This document shows positions 1 to 21,114 of a stretch of 64,000 nt of DNA, piece after piece; within the stretch, counting starts at the first letter, position 1; every line of letters starts with the position of its first letter. The notes under the pieces are model-generated. The model was given only the letters and a program-made list of their open reading frames with translations. It searched no databases and was not told where the DNA came from. Both the position numbers and the translations under genes were made by a program. Source of the DNA: Setaria digitata (Eukaryota; Nematoda; Chromadorea; Rhabditida; Setariidae); NCBI GenBank assembly GCA_003640385.1, contig RCAB01000247.1, forward strand, positions 1-64,000, read 5' to 3'.

Positions 1-337
1 ATCGTTTCGTTACATGAAGTTAAATAAATGAATTTTTGTTTGATATGAAAACGATAATTTTTTTATCTTCGTTTGTGGCTTAATTTATGGATTTGTCAAT
101 CCTTGTTTTGTCAATTTTTTTAATTTGAGTATGATTTTGCAAGGATTTGTGTTGCAAATATATAAAGATTGATTCAAAATCAGGTTTTGCATGTTGCTTT
201 GCATTAAATGCTGAAATTCTAAACCGAATAATAATTTGTAACTTCATGAAAATTTTTTATTATTCAATATAATTTGGAATTTACTAATTGTATTATTACA
301 TTAATTGTACTTATATTGTGCGGTCCGGAATATTTAG
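1..337. other. AT-rich sequence before the first exon, probably intron
   Basis: No exon of a known family is visible here. The stretch ends in a good nematode-type acceptor (TATTTAG, AG at 336-337) that opens the enoyl-CoA hydratase exon, so it is most likely the intron upstream of that exon. The rest of that gene would lie to the left of the window. Confidence 0.5.
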
Positions 338-806
338 GTTATATCGGAAGCGATAAAGACAGCTGAAAATATAGTGAACATTCACAGTTGACAGTGTCAC
401 TTGTGAAAGATGCTGTTAATTGTGCTTATGAGACTTTTCTTCAAGAAGGTCTTCGATATGAAAGCCGACTACTTCATTCTACTTTCGCAACGGTATGTTT
501 TGACTCTAAGATTTTAAACCTAGCATTTTCTGGGCAAATTATATTTATATTTTGAAATAAAATATAAGTGTAATTGCATGCAGCGACATCTGTTCAACAT
601 GGACATAGCAGTAATTTTAGTTCTTCTCGTTTGCTGTGCTGTGGAGCATATCTTGTTGGGTTATGTTTTTCTGGAGCTTAATGTAAAATTCTATTCGACT
701 GTCATGTCATTTTCATTTTCAGTGATTTCTACTTTTTCAGAAAGACCTTAAAGAAGGTCTAAAGGCATTTCTGGAAAAACGTAAGCCGAAATGGACATCA
801 TCATAG
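338..806 (+). CDS. Enoyl-CoA hydratase (ECHS1 type), last two exons, with a frameshift
   Basis: C-terminal end of a mitochondrial short-chain enoyl-CoA hydratase, the crotonase-fold enzyme that hydrates trans-2-enoyl-CoA in fatty-acid beta-oxidation. The exons are 338-492 (donor GTATGT) and 741-806 (acceptor TTTTTCAG, stop TAG). The second exon reads KDLKEGLKAFLEKRKPKW, the typical ECHS1 tail, and the first holds the matching ETFLQEGLRYESRLLHSTF helix. The start of the first exon reads VISEAIKTAENIV in one frame, then HSQLTVSLVKDAVN in another. The two parts align to ECHS1 without a gap if one base is missing near 377-379. The missing base could be an assembly error in a short A run or a true inactivating change. 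An AATAAA lies at 967-972. The family call is firm, but whether the gene is intact is uncertain. Confidence 0.82.
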
Positions 807-1398
807 TTTGGTATTGTTCCGTTTTCTTCAAATCGACATTTTTTATTTATGCTGGTGACATTTTGGTATTTCTGCTTCTATCATTTTCCTCTGAATGCCT
901 CATTTTTTAGACTCTTGAGACATAACTAACGAGTTTTTTTTCCCTTGGGACTAATTCGTGTCCCCTAATAAAGTGAAATTTTGCTGTTAGTTTTTATTTT
1001 AGTGTATTTATATGAAATAATGAGCACTGATTGGTAAAAATGAATTTCCTTATTGTAAACAGTAAATTTTAGTTGACAAAATTATTTATTTGCAACAAGC
1101 AACTGATCAATTGCTACATACAATTCGGTATTAAATAGTTATGAAAATACCAAATAAGTAACAAACGATGTATTATAACAAGTGAATTAAAAAAATATGC
1201 TATTAGTACTACAATGGGCTTTATTATCATACCGATTCCATTCATAAACAGTGTAAATTTTTCTTCACCGTTTCGAGATCAGTTTGTTTCTTAATCTGCT
1301 CATCTTGAGTAAAATAGATCCTTCCAATATAAAATAGACCGAATATAATATAAATATCGGATATTGATATTTTGAAGTCTTAACTATGAAAATGATGT
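807..1398. other. Intergenic, AT-rich
   Basis: This is the 3' flank of the enoyl-CoA hydratase gene. A polyadenylation hexamer AATAAA at 967-972, 160 bases past the stop, is the only recognisable signal. I see no coding region. Confidence 0.5.
967..972 (+). terminator. AATAAA polyadenylation signal of the enoyl-CoA hydratase gene
   Basis: Canonical hexamer 160 bases after the stop at 806, with T-rich sequence following. Confidence 0.55.
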
Positions 1399-1506
1399 AA
1401 AATGAAACCCAGGAAAAAAATGAAAAATATGAGAATAAAGTACGGAAAGAATAAAATGAAACCCAGGAAAAAAATGAAAAATATGAGAATAAAGTACGGA
1501 AAGAAT
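1399..1506. repeat. Exact tandem duplication of a 54-base unit
   Basis: The unit at 1399-1452 is repeated without change at 1453-1506. It is A-rich and contains the core GAAACCCAGGAAAAAAATG. Because both copies appear identical, the duplication is recent or an assembly effect. On the minus strand it reads as a doubled Phe/Ser/Tyr-rich peptide, which is a by-product of the composition and not a gene. Confidence 0.85.
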
Positions 1507-3650
1507 AAAGTGGAAGAAAAGTTATAAGTGAACAGAACAAAAAAAACAGAATAAAAGAAATATAGATAAAAATAAAAAAAATTGATAAAAATCAAAAAAA
1601 TGTTTTAAAAAATTGAATAAAAAATGAAAAAAAATTTTTAAAATTTTTGTGTAAAAAAAAATGACATGGCTGGAAAGCCTCACCTCAATTTGCAACCGAT
1701 ATCGAGGTTGCAGTTTAAAAAAAAATGTCATATTTCCACCAAATATAGCCATTTCTCGGCATTTGACAGTTCGAAAATCTCAAAAATCAGCGACACCGGC
1801 ATGTCAAAAATGAGTCATGTCTGCGTCAAATTCAGCTAAATCTCGGCATTTTTGGCCGAAATGCCTCAATTTTCTACCGATTTGGAGGTTGCAGAGTGAA
1901 TATTATTTGATAAAAGTAAAAAAATTGATAAGAAACGAAAAAATGTTCAAAAAAATTGAATAAAAAATAAAAAAAATTTTAATAAATTTTGTGTAAAAAA
2001 AAATGATTAAGAACATAGAAATAAAACTGGCAAAAGAGAAAAAAATTAAAAAATTGCAAAAAAAGAAAGAAATGAGAAAAAGTGCAAAAAAGAAAATAAA
2101 AAATAAAAAAAAAGTGTGTAAAATTTTAAAAAAAATGGTTTTAAAAATACAAGGTAAAAGTACTTGATGAACGAAATTGAGAAAAAAACAGTATAAGTGA
2201 ACAAAATGAGAAAAATTGATATTGAATAAGAAACAAAAAACCATATTGTGCGAAAAAGAAATTGATTAAAATCATAGAAATAAATCTGGCAAAGAGAAAA
2301 AATTAAAAAAATGCGAAAAAAATAGAAAAATATGTTTAAAAAAAGTAAAAAGGAGTGTAAAATAGTAGCAGAAAGTGGAAAAAAAAAGTGAGAAGACGAA
2401 AAAAAAATTTAATGATAAGGCAAAAAAGGCTAAAAAATGAAAAAATGGTACAGTGAAAAAATTTAGATAAAAAAGAAAGGAAGTGCGAAAAATGCATAAA
2501 AATGCATTAAATAGTAAAAAAAAAGAAATGAAAGAAAAAATTTCATATTTGCACCACATCAAATTCAGCGAAATCTCGCTATTTTTGGCCGAAATCAATT
2601 TTCTGCCGATATCGAGGTTGCAAAGTGAATATTATTCGATAAAAGTAAAAAAATTGATAAGGAACGAAAAATGTTTTAAAAAAATGAATAAAAAATAAAA
2701 AAAAAAATTTTTAAAAATCTTGTGTAAAAAAAAATTGATTAAAAACATAAAAATAAAACTGGCAAAAGGGAAAAAAATTAAAAAATTGCGAAAGGAGTAT
2801 TCTTTTATATATAAGTTGAAATTTCACAAATTCCGAGTAATGTCGACATTATAATGACAAAATGTACCAAATGCACCAAATTCAGCTAAATCTCGGCATT
2901 TCTGGTCGAAATACTTCTATTTTCTACCGATCTCAGGTTGCAGAGTGAAAAATAAATGTTATATTTGTATCAATTTTAGCGTATTCTTGACAAAATAAGC
3001 TGGAATTTCTCAAATTCTGAGCGATTCACTCACAAAAGTTATAGACTTACAAATGTGCCATATCTGCATCAAATTCAGCGAAATTACACAATTTTTGGTT
3101 GGAAAACTTCAAATTGTATCGATCCTCGAGATCGAGGTTGCAGTGTGGAAAAAAAAAAAAATGTCGTATTTGCACCAATTTTAGCCCTATGCCCGCATTT
3201 CACAGGTGGAATACTTCAATTTCTGTGCGTTTCTGACGTTATAGTGTCGCAGTATCGGTAGCAGCTTGAAGTTTTCCAGCCGTGAAATTGAATAAATTTC
3301 GCTGAATTTGATGTAGATGTAAAAAAAAAAAATAAAAAAAAAAAAAAGCGAAACAAAATGAAATAAAAATGTAAATAAAAAATGAAAAAAGATGAAAAGA
3401 AAAGGGAAAATAATAAGAAAAAAAATGAGAAAAAACTAAAGAAAAATAAAAAAAAATAGAGAAAAAGTTTTTAAAAAAAAAAAAGATAAAAATAAACAAT
3501 AGTGAAAAAAAATGCATATAAAATGAAAAAGTGTAAAAAAACAACTAAAAATCAGAAAAAAGATAGGAAAAAAAAGTGAAAGAAAAGGGGGAAGAAAAAG
3601 AAAAAAATGAAAAAAATGTAAAAAAAGAAAAAAAAAGTTTGAAAAAACAC
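1507..3650. repeat. A-rich repeat field with a recurring GAGGTTGCAG module
   Basis: The + strand is strongly A-rich and punctuated by a diverged module. It contains a stretch like AAATTCAGCGAAATCTCG, then CATTTTTGGCCGAAAT, then TTTCTACCGATATCGAGGTTGCAG, followed by GTGAAAA or a similar run. Anchors of the GAGGTTGCAG type occur near 1703, 1882, 2613, 2933 (variant) and 3133. The tracts around 1890-1990 and 2620-2710 are near copies of each other. Around 3240-3320 the module occurs in reverse orientation. The long minus-strand frames here are Phe-rich translations of poly-T and are not genes. This is a dispersed or satellite-like repeat with no terminal repeats or transposase that I can see. 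Confidence 0.7.
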
Positions 3651-4076
3651 TTTCGTTCTTTTTCCATCCAATGTTTCATTATCTGCTGTAACTGTTTTCC
3701 CTCATTCTTTTTCAGATGTTCTCCTCTCACTCTCCTTTTGACGTTTTTCTCTTCCAGAGAGAAGATTAAGTCTGATCAGAACCTTAGAGTAAGGTTATGC
3801 TTAGTAATATTGTTGAAAGCCTGAGCAATAAATACATGTCAAGTTCACACCGTTTGAGTAGAGAAATTGGTACTTATTCTCTCATGCTTAACTCTAGAGA
3901 CGCTAAAAGTGCCCTCCAAAACTAGCTTATTCTAATGTAGTTATGAGTGATTGCTTAAGTCCAAGTGCAAACCTGAATGATTAAATGGTTGAAAATAATT
4001 ATCTGATAGCATTTATTAGATAAGAAGCAATTAAAAATTCCATTCAGCTTCATACTATAATTAGTGTAACATATTG
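3651..4076. promoter_or_regulatory. Intergenic; AATAAA site for the presenilin transcript
   Basis: The A-rich field ends near 3650. The reverse complement of AATAAA (TTTATT) lies at 4012-4017, about 60 bases past the presenilin stop codon, and would serve as its polyadenylation signal. Nothing else is recognisable. Confidence 0.45.
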
Positions 4077-7000
4077 TCACAGTAGAAGGAATAGCTCCTG
4101 ATTAATAAAAATTTGGGTGTAAAATGGTACAACAAACAGATAGATCCCGAAATGAAGCACTAATGCGATCGTTATCGAGACAGGTAATGCCGGGGTAGTC
4201 TCGTCTTCGCTCGAGAGTACCGTCAATGTCACCACGAGTCCAACCAGTATCCCGACTGTTGAGCCGATCACGCACATCCCATTACGCATCGCTGCGGCTT
4301 TACCCACAAGTAGGCTATAGAAAACGAAATCGCCCATACCTAGACGAATCGACGCTGAAATTCGCGCATTTGAGAAGTTGCTCTTGAAATGCAGCATCCA
4401 TTGGTGCAAGTAGAGGAACTGATAACTGAAGTGAATTGAATCGAATTGACTTTGCCATGACTGATGCGATTTGTCTTGTCAGAATTGTAAGTGCTCATTG
4501 AAAGTGCCGATAGCTGGTGCCAAGTGTTTAATTCATTGAGAAAGAACTGGTGAAGGTAGAAGAATGGTGGAGGGAAACTTCAAACCTTTTCCCTTATTTT
4601 ATTAATTTTGAATCAGAAGACTAATTGATCACAACGTACAGTGATAGAGATTTATTGGAAATGTTAAATACTCATACATCCGTCATTTAGAGCATCGTAA
4701 ACTGTAAATTTTGTTTCCTCGTTTTTCGGTTCGTTGACTGGATCAAAATTTGCATCCATTTTATGCATTGCCTCAGCATGTGTGTCATGTTTTGAAGATA
4801 GTTTTTTACGTCGATGAAAGCATTTATGTCTTGCTTCCTGCAATTTAATAAGACTTTTACAGAGTAACTGAAGATGAACAGTGAGCACCGGCTGCCGGAA
4901 AGTAAGAGATGTTGCAGGGAGAATTAATTCCGAGAAAAAAGTACTGAATGCATCTTTGCTCGGAAATTTGTTTTATGATTTCTCTGTCTCTTTAGTTCCA
5001 AGATATACTTTTTTGTACCTAGTTGACGAACACTGCAATCAAACTCTGGTCCCTTTAACATCGACCGGACACATATAGTCAAAAATACAACTTATCAGTA
5101 GGAAATAATTCACTTATACTGGAAAACTATGCAGCAGAAAATGCTGCTCGATGAACTTACTGCTTCTTCGTGTTGGCTGTCCTCTGCTGTGAACATCAAG
5201 AATCGCAACACCTATAATGAGCAAAGTTCTTCTTTCACCAGCTAATGGATGGATCGAAGTTGGTCGAAAAATTGACTTACTTGGTCGCTGTATTCGTGCG
5301 CCTTTTCGTTGATTCGCCGTAATGGACCTACCGGTGCTAACACGGCGAACGCATCTGAAGTTGTAATGATCAATCTGCGATTGAGAAAGTAACTTTTACT
5401 TTTCAAAGCAATCGAATCGTTCCATCTCACTCCTTCTCACTATAGAGATGCAGGTGTACACGTCAAGTATCTTACACCGGAAGGCATTGGTATTCACTGA
5501 AATCTCTAAGTCCTGCACCGGGCAGGAAGACATTTAGGAGAAGAAATGAACTTACCCCAAATGATAATGCATACCAATACAAACCATGCCGTATGTGTGG
5601 GAAACATCCGCAGGTAAAATACGGAAACTAGTGAACAGTTACAGATGACGTAGAACTGATGCATGTAAAGAGGAGCTTTTTTCGTGAAGAATACGATGAT
5701 ACCAACAGTACCATATGCAATAACAATAAGCGTTGTAAATATAGGTGGTGTGGTTTGGAAGCCAAAAGCTTTGAATAAGTCGCTGGAACACGTCATTTAA
5801 AAGGCTTAATATTTTACATTTTCAGAAAGTTGTCTAATTGGCACCACCTATTATCAGTGCAGGAATAGAGGCCTTTTTGTTTCTGGCATGACTTCGGCAA
5901 CATCAGAAGTATTATTACTTCAGTTCATTTATGATTGAATAGTTCAAATTTATCTAGCCTTCATTCCTTCTACTACTATCGTTTGAGGCTACTTGATTAC
6001 TGTTGCTATTCTCTAAATCATGCGTACGGTTTTTCAGGCTTGCAATGGAAAGAATAAAGCTTGAATAATTTCAAGTTTTAGCGCCGACATTTAAATTCAG
6101 TTTAACGATTCTTCGAGTCTAATATAATTTAAAAGTATAACATGTACTGGATGAAAATTATATTTGAAATCTAAGAACTAATCATGTGTGACTTTGCTTT
6201 TGTAATTTCATTCTGTTGCTGTTTCAGTGACAATAAGCTGTTTGAGAGTACATTAAGAAGGAAGCGAAAACACCGAATATGATAAGTACACATGACATAT
6301 AGAGCCACATCTGGACCAGCCGTTTGTAATTGTATAAGGCCATGGCAAGCAGCGCAAAACTTATCACGGCCAGCATCACTACACATCCGATTCCATTCAC
6401 CTGTGAAGGTTTGCATCAATTATTTACTGTAGAGTTTGATCCGAAATTCCCCTGCTGCGAAACTGTTTTTAAAACATTCATCGGAAAGTGGAAGTGTGAA
6501 AGGTGCGATCGTTCTGAGCCTACCGATACGTGTTTTTTTTTCCTTTGTTCTAACACGAACTGCTTTTGATTATTGTTAATCGCTAATTAGCGAGCATTGT
6601 GATAACAATCGGAAGAAGCTGTTGCAGATATGGTTTTAAAGGATATCATTTCTGATATGCAATAAGGACTGCGACCCTAACTACCTCAACAAAAAATGGA
6701 GATTCGTCACTTCCCTCTGCTTAAAATGTTTACAATAATAGTACAGCCAGACTTCCTTTCCCTCAATTTCGCAATGATTCCACAGAAAAAGCTAAGATAG
6801 TGAATAAATTTCGTCGCAGCAGTCAGAGGAATTTGAAAGTGTGGAATAATATAAACTTTGACGCTATTCTGCAAAGGTCACTTGGCTGAATGAAGTGAAA
6901 TGAGCCAACAGTTGCCATATTGCTATGGAATTTGGTCTTTAGTCTCAGTCATGCGCAAAGTTCTCACCATTCCATCGATGATTTCATTTCCGGTTGTACG

Positions 7001-7890
7001 GTTATTACCCGGATCAAGCATGTAGTAGAACACTGAATTTGAATCCGTTTTTGTGTCATACACTCCAATCCATACAGTCAGCGTTAGCAATATATTAAGA
7101 GTAACGGGGATCAATAATCTTTCAACCTATAAACACTTTTCAGCTCTAACTCATTTTTTCAAATTCTGCGGAAAATGTGCTGTATTGGATTTGTAAGTCA
7201 ATTCTTTTATGACAACTTTCATTTATATGTGGTGACATGTGATTTGGAGCTAACTAATTGATAATAGTCGCCCTATCTAAGAGAGAGTATCAGATGTCAT
7301 GAAGCGTAGCAGACTTTCGTAGTTGTTGCAAGATATTTTCATGCTAACATTTATTGCAAGAATTTGTAACAGTTTCAACTTAACAGAAAAGTTTGCTTAG
7401 AATCAAAAGAGGAGACTCAGAAACAAAGGATGTTTCAGTAAATACAATGAGAAATGAATTCTTAATTTATGGCTAGTAGTGGGGGAGAGAGCCATACTGT
7501 CCTGCATCTCATATCGGAATAGTATTTTCTAGACCATATAAATTTTCATTCTTGTTTGTAAAATCTGATTATTTCAATTTAAAAGGTAGAATGCATCAAT
7601 CTGGTTCTGTTTCAAGATGAAAGATGGTACGATAATAGGAAAGCGAGAGAATGAGATTTATATGCTCGGCATTATTTGAAAGGAAATATAACTATTTCTT
7701 TAGATTTGTACTAATTAAGGAAATAAACCTGCTTCAGTTGTTTTTTCCAGTGTTCAGTGGCTGCCCAGATTTCTTCTTCATCTGCACATATTTCATCTTT
7801 TGCTCTTTGAAACATTCGAAATAATAAGCACACACTTTGTGCACTTGAAACGTTTTTTTTGGAGTAAGACATTTCTTCATTTTTGAGCAT
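4077..7890 (-). CDS. Presenilin family intramembrane aspartyl protease
   Basis: Catalytic subunit of a gamma-secretase-type complex, which cleaves type I membrane proteins such as Notch inside the bilayer. Eight exons: 7890-7729, 7126-6968, 6400-6252, 5782-5556, 5354-5281, 5211-5161, 4837-4678 and 4354-4077. Phase agrees at every junction and the protein is 419 residues. TM1 starts at LLIPVTLNILL (about residues 58-75). TM6 carries the first catalytic Asp at about D233 in WDAFAVLAPVGPL. TM7 carries LGMGD with the second at about D336. PALP follows at 382-385. The TM6-TM7 loop is hydrophilic and Lys/His-rich. All residues expected for catalysis are present. The sequence is divergent: DAFAV replaces DLVAV, and the acidic run SEDETT stands just before PAL, where SEL-12 and vertebrate presenilins have basic residues. 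It may correspond to one of the faster-evolving nematode presenilins (hop-1 or spe-4) and not to sel-12; I cannot decide which. Confidence 0.92.
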
Positions 7891-10800
7891 ATTAATTTAG
7901 ACTTTCAAGTAGTAGAAATTAGAAAGGTGAATCGCAAATTTAATCGTTTCTTAAGTCTTAAATTGGTTGAGTTTAGGTTCAAATTGATTTTAATTTCCGG
8001 TCAAATTTCTACTCCAGCACATTTCAGGTCACTAATTAAATCTCCAGAATTGGATCTTTGTGAAATGCAGTAGAAGAAAGCAAAGGGCTCTACTTGACTT
8101 TTAAGTAGAAGAGCATAGTAGTTTGACTAAGTTTCTTTTGATCCCTATTGGACATATTTCTAAGAGCGCCTAGGGTAATATTCATTTACACTCATTATTA
8201 AATAGTTTAACAAAAAGGTCAACCGACCAGCAACCTTCTCCAGGACAACTTTAAATGGTATTTTCTTCTTATCAATCGATGCATTTTATCTTTTATTCAA
8301 ATTTGATAAGTAAATGAAAAAAATCTTGCGTCAAATTATTTCAAATTGCAAAATATTTTGCATACGGAGTGACGTCGCTAATTTTGCAACACTGAAAGTT
8401 TGATGAATTTTAGTTTGCTGTTCTCTAATAGTTTATTGCATCTGGATGAGTTATCAGTGCAGTTAACTCTTAACATCAACCTCACTATGAATGAGCACCC
8501 TAACAACAATGCTTCATTTATTATGGAATTGCTTACTTCATTACTGCTTTTATGGAATTGCTTTTACGTCAGTAAAAAATGAGACGTACGGGGTCACTTA
8601 GTGAGCAAACATCAAACAGTCAAATAACAAATTCGGCATCTGGAAACTGCAAACAAATATTGGCAAATTTTGAAAAGAAGGAAAGTTTGAAGTAAATTTA
8701 AATTAGCAATTTTGAGAGAATGTCCTGACGGACAAAGCATTTTCCTGGTTATTCGATACGGAGCGAGGTTATTTTTTTAGCACTATTCATTTTTAATAAC
8801 TTGTTTGCTACTTTTTTATCAATAATTTTTTGTGTGCATTTTGTGCGATTTCGGTTTCTTGTATATTGAAATTTGTGAAATGGATGTTTCATGGAGAAGC
8901 AGCTAGTGAGAGTCTTTTCAAAATTCTGCAAGTGGAACTGGAAGATTGATCTAGATCTAAACAGTATCGATTAAAGTATCTAGTAGGGTTTACTTCTTAA
9001 CTGGAATATCTGCATTATGATTCGAAAGCCGATCTCAATTCGTCATCTTTCAATGTAACGACGACTGTCCTCAATTGAGTTAACGATAATATGCACTTTA
9101 AGCCGATCAATCTTGATCAGGTATAGCTGCTAGAAGAGAAAAAGAAAATATTCTCATCTCATTAAAGTTAGCCATAGTTAGTTTCTCTTCATTAGTTTTG
9201 ATCTGATATTTATGTCACTTGAGCGATGATGATTTTTTTTCCATCCATTTCCTACTGCCTCTGGAGCATTGCCTCTGAATCGATTTTTTCGCCTGATTGC
9301 CGGTTATTGTAATTAATTCCATGTTACTGGTTAAAAGATCAGTTTATTCAGTCTAATTAATTTTTCTTCCTTTCTTTTCGTCATCAGAAAAGAAACGGAA
9401 ACAGCATAATCTAGCAGACTTTTCCGAAAATGCTGTTATGTAAGTTATTTAAGCCAGTCATCTAGATGTAAATGTTAGGTATAAGATTAAGGTCAAGAAG
9501 AAGCGAAATATATTGTATATTCATTCCTTGCATCTTCCAATAAGACAATCATTTGGGTAGAAGTAAACTCTTCACGTTAGTCATTTCTTTCACTACTTAA
9601 TTGCTGTTTCTGCTAGAAATTTCGACTGCAAAAATTGCCTAGAACTTCTTTTGTACATTATATCACTTATAAGTAAGAAGTCGGATCCAGAGTCTAGATT
9701 TCGTCCTGAAGTGTCACTAGCCAAATATGTTCTCATAGTGGATAGGAAGCTTCTTGATGTCTAAATACATGGAACATTCAACTGAAAGATGCGCAAAGTT
9801 TTATTCCGATTCTCCTATTTCGAATATAATCATGATGAATATCGGTTCCAGACAGAAAATTCATCATATATATTTAGATTCAGAAATTGAACACCAGACC
9901 AATCTTGAAGCACTTTTTGCATTTTGCATGCTGCTCCATCTTAATTAATTTTTCAGTGAAATTTCAGAGCACTTGCATTTGCAAACATTTGAGCCCTTTT
10001 TCACTCCAGTAAATCCGCAGAACCGTGATTCTCTGTTGTCCGAATAACCACTCATCAACCTAGATAATGATGACCTTTGACCTGTCATTGACACAATGGG
10101 TGTCGTTTCGCAGAACTGCTAGTTGTAAATGCTTGTTAAGTGGTTAAGTGATGTGCTTGGTGACTGCAATCATTGTTTAATGAATGCTTGCTTGCTGAGC
10201 ACGAGCAAGTAGTAAGACAATTAGAATGCTTGCAGATGGTAATGGAACCGGAAGACCAATCAGGGAGCTAATAAGCTGGAGAACTGCTAGTCTCAATGAC
10301 TTCTGGTTTCAATCTTGCTCGATCTAGCATCAGTCAGAAGGTCAGATGCAAGTGTTCCTTGAATTAACGGAAACGCTTCTCTCTCCAATTTCAAACAGTT
10401 CAGTGTATTGTGTCTGTAACGAGAAGGGAAAAAAGATAGGAAATTGGGATCCTTGATTATGCCCTCGAATGCAAAGAAAAGTCATCGAGCTAACAAAGAT
10501 CTGACTAACGAGCCAGGAAGCGCTTTGTCCTGGAATGCAATTTATCCTCTTCCTCAATCTTCCTCATGATGCTGCAATTGTCAAAGCAACTCACTTAAAC
10601 AAGCGAAAGCAGAATAATCAAGTTTCTAAGAATGTTCCTCTCGAAGAGAATAAGCACACTTTGCTCCGCTTACATGCTTTAGAAGGACTTTTCAACCTTT
10701 TATTGCTACTTGCAGATTCTCTCTTGACATCAACATCGAAGCACCTCGCACACTCCCTAACTTCCTACAAATAATAATGATGAAATGTACGAGTTAGTAC

Positions 10801-12966
10801 GAAATGGTTGTACAGTAGCGTACAATTTGCCAATTAATGCATCCTCTGTCTTTCAATTTAAGGATGAGTAGCACTGTAGTATTGCAGAAGATTTATTACT
10901 TTAAAGAGATATGTTAATTTGCATATATGTTGAATTAGCTATGCTTCATGATTCAATAGCTATCATGAAAATCAGCAACTGTGTTAGGAACTACGTAAAT
11001 TAACTACAAATCATTTATCTGGCTGATTAAGTACTCATCCAACAATTGACAATTTAGTGACTATTTATTATCATTTCATTTCAAAAAGATTTTTCGCGAG
11101 GAAGAGATGATAACAACAATTGTCAACTCATCTTCTAATGTGTAATTGTTAATTACTCCTAAAAGAGTGTTACAAAGGCAGAAGGAGAACGTGTCACCAT
11201 TATGGTTAGATGCGACATGCTAGTGGCAAGGACAACTACATTAAATATTAGATTCAATTAACAAAACAAGTTTTCGAATGCTGATGATTATGGTTGTTTG
11301 AGTGATCGATAGCACGATGCTGTTGCGATATTTTCAGCTTGTATGGATACTACTGACTAAAGACCAACCTCCTGGCTTGGCTCATAAAGAAGCATATATT
11401 TTGAATAGACATCAGTGCAATTTTAAGACACATTCATTCTGAATATATTATAATTTAAATCAATATATTTTTGTCCAATACAGACAGCTTCGACTGAAAT
11501 TGAATTATTTTTCAACAATCATCAACATTGTTGCATTTGCCACTGATGCATTTATGAAATAAAACACCGATTAATTTCGATTTTGACATCAAAAAAAAAG
11601 TGATATAGGTGTGTGCATATTATATAAGGATGTTATTTGCTCAGTCACATTAATGGTTTTGGCCAACTTTCTATTGAGCCGAGCCATCATCAGTCCATCA
11701 GAATGGATAAGTAAATTTAGAAAGCATTTGTCCCACACAAATAAATACACTATCTTCCATTATTGTCATTTACAAGGACAAAGAATTTACATTTTGAAAT
11801 CTTCCCAATAAAGTGTTCACTTCAAAACTTGTGGGCAATGCATTAGTGCATAGAATTTATCATTATTTGTATTATAATCATTAATCTCTGCAACTTTCTT
11901 CTATCAATGATATGGCTGCCAAATTCATACCAGTAATCTTGATCCAGAATTACCATTTCTCCTAATCCAGAGTGACATTTGCATATTCTAATAGCAATAA
12001 AAGTTGTTGTATTAAGCAGTAAACTTACTGTATCAAGAAATGAATGTCATATTCTTTTCTTATTGTTTCAGTTCAATTCAAGTACACTTGAATGACATAT
12101 TATTGTTATTGAACAAATTAACTACAGTACAAGCAAACAATCTTTAATTGATTAATATGCATTCATTTACTGGAAGATAGAATGGGAGGTATTATGCATC
12201 AGATTTCCGGTTATTCGGTAATGCAAAAGGTTTGAATTTTTTGGGAACAGAGCAAATGTCCATCATTAACATGGATGGTGTTATTTTTACTTCGATAGTG
12301 TTAACACGGATTAGTATTGGATTAAGTTTGGATGGACATGATTTCGATGGTAGCCTCAAGTTGTTTTAGGTGGAATAAGTAGGCAATAAGAAACCGGTAC
12401 AGGAGTATGATGTTGGAAGATGACAGCAATAAATTAAAAGTGCTTAAGACTAAGGAGCTTCTAAAACTTTAAATATCAATCGCCTACCTTATATTTTCAT
12501 TCACCCTACCTCAAATGACAAAATAATCACTGGAGCACTTGAACATCGATGTAGCATATTTTAGAAAAGAAATAAGTTACCGAGGAACGACCCATATATG
12601 TACAGGTGCTCATGTGAATGTTTTGCCTTGTAATGTAATGCTGTGTGATCACTGTTTAGGTAGCATTTTAGCATAATTACTAAAAGTACTTCTCACTATA
12701 ATATTCATGGCTATTGGTTGATTGGTGACACGAATATAATTACAGTTAATGGATATAGTATGGTTTGCTGCTAGTATAATGTTAGTTCTGCAGATAAAGT
12801 TGTCAGAAATCCATATACTGTAGCTAGTTGGTAGAGCACTGAAATGAATCTATGTGCTCTTCTTCACCCCCATTCTGTAAAGAGTAGCCTCGCAGTCGAT
12901 GTCAAGTTGAATTAGTATTAGCTCCTACGGTCAGCACATCTCTGACAGATAGTCATTGGGATAATG
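7891..12966. other. 5 kb without a recognisable gene
   Basis: This lies between the 5' end of presenilin and the 3' end of ceh-32. It contains the presenilin promoter side and the 3' flank of ceh-32. Short open frames (for example 8400-8582, 9754-9948, 10535-10774) show no family motif, no supporting splice pattern and ordinary AT-rich composition. I see no RNA gene or mobile element. Distal ceh-32 control elements could lie here, which is inference only. Confidence 0.5.

Positions 12967-21114
<8,148 letters not shown>

Noticed and set aside
1265..3544. Several minus-strand frames of 70-110 codons, Phe/Leu-rich and membrane-like
   Set aside because: They are translations of poly-T on the minus strand of the A-rich repeat field; the 'repeat' in the peptide mirrors the 54-base DNA duplication.
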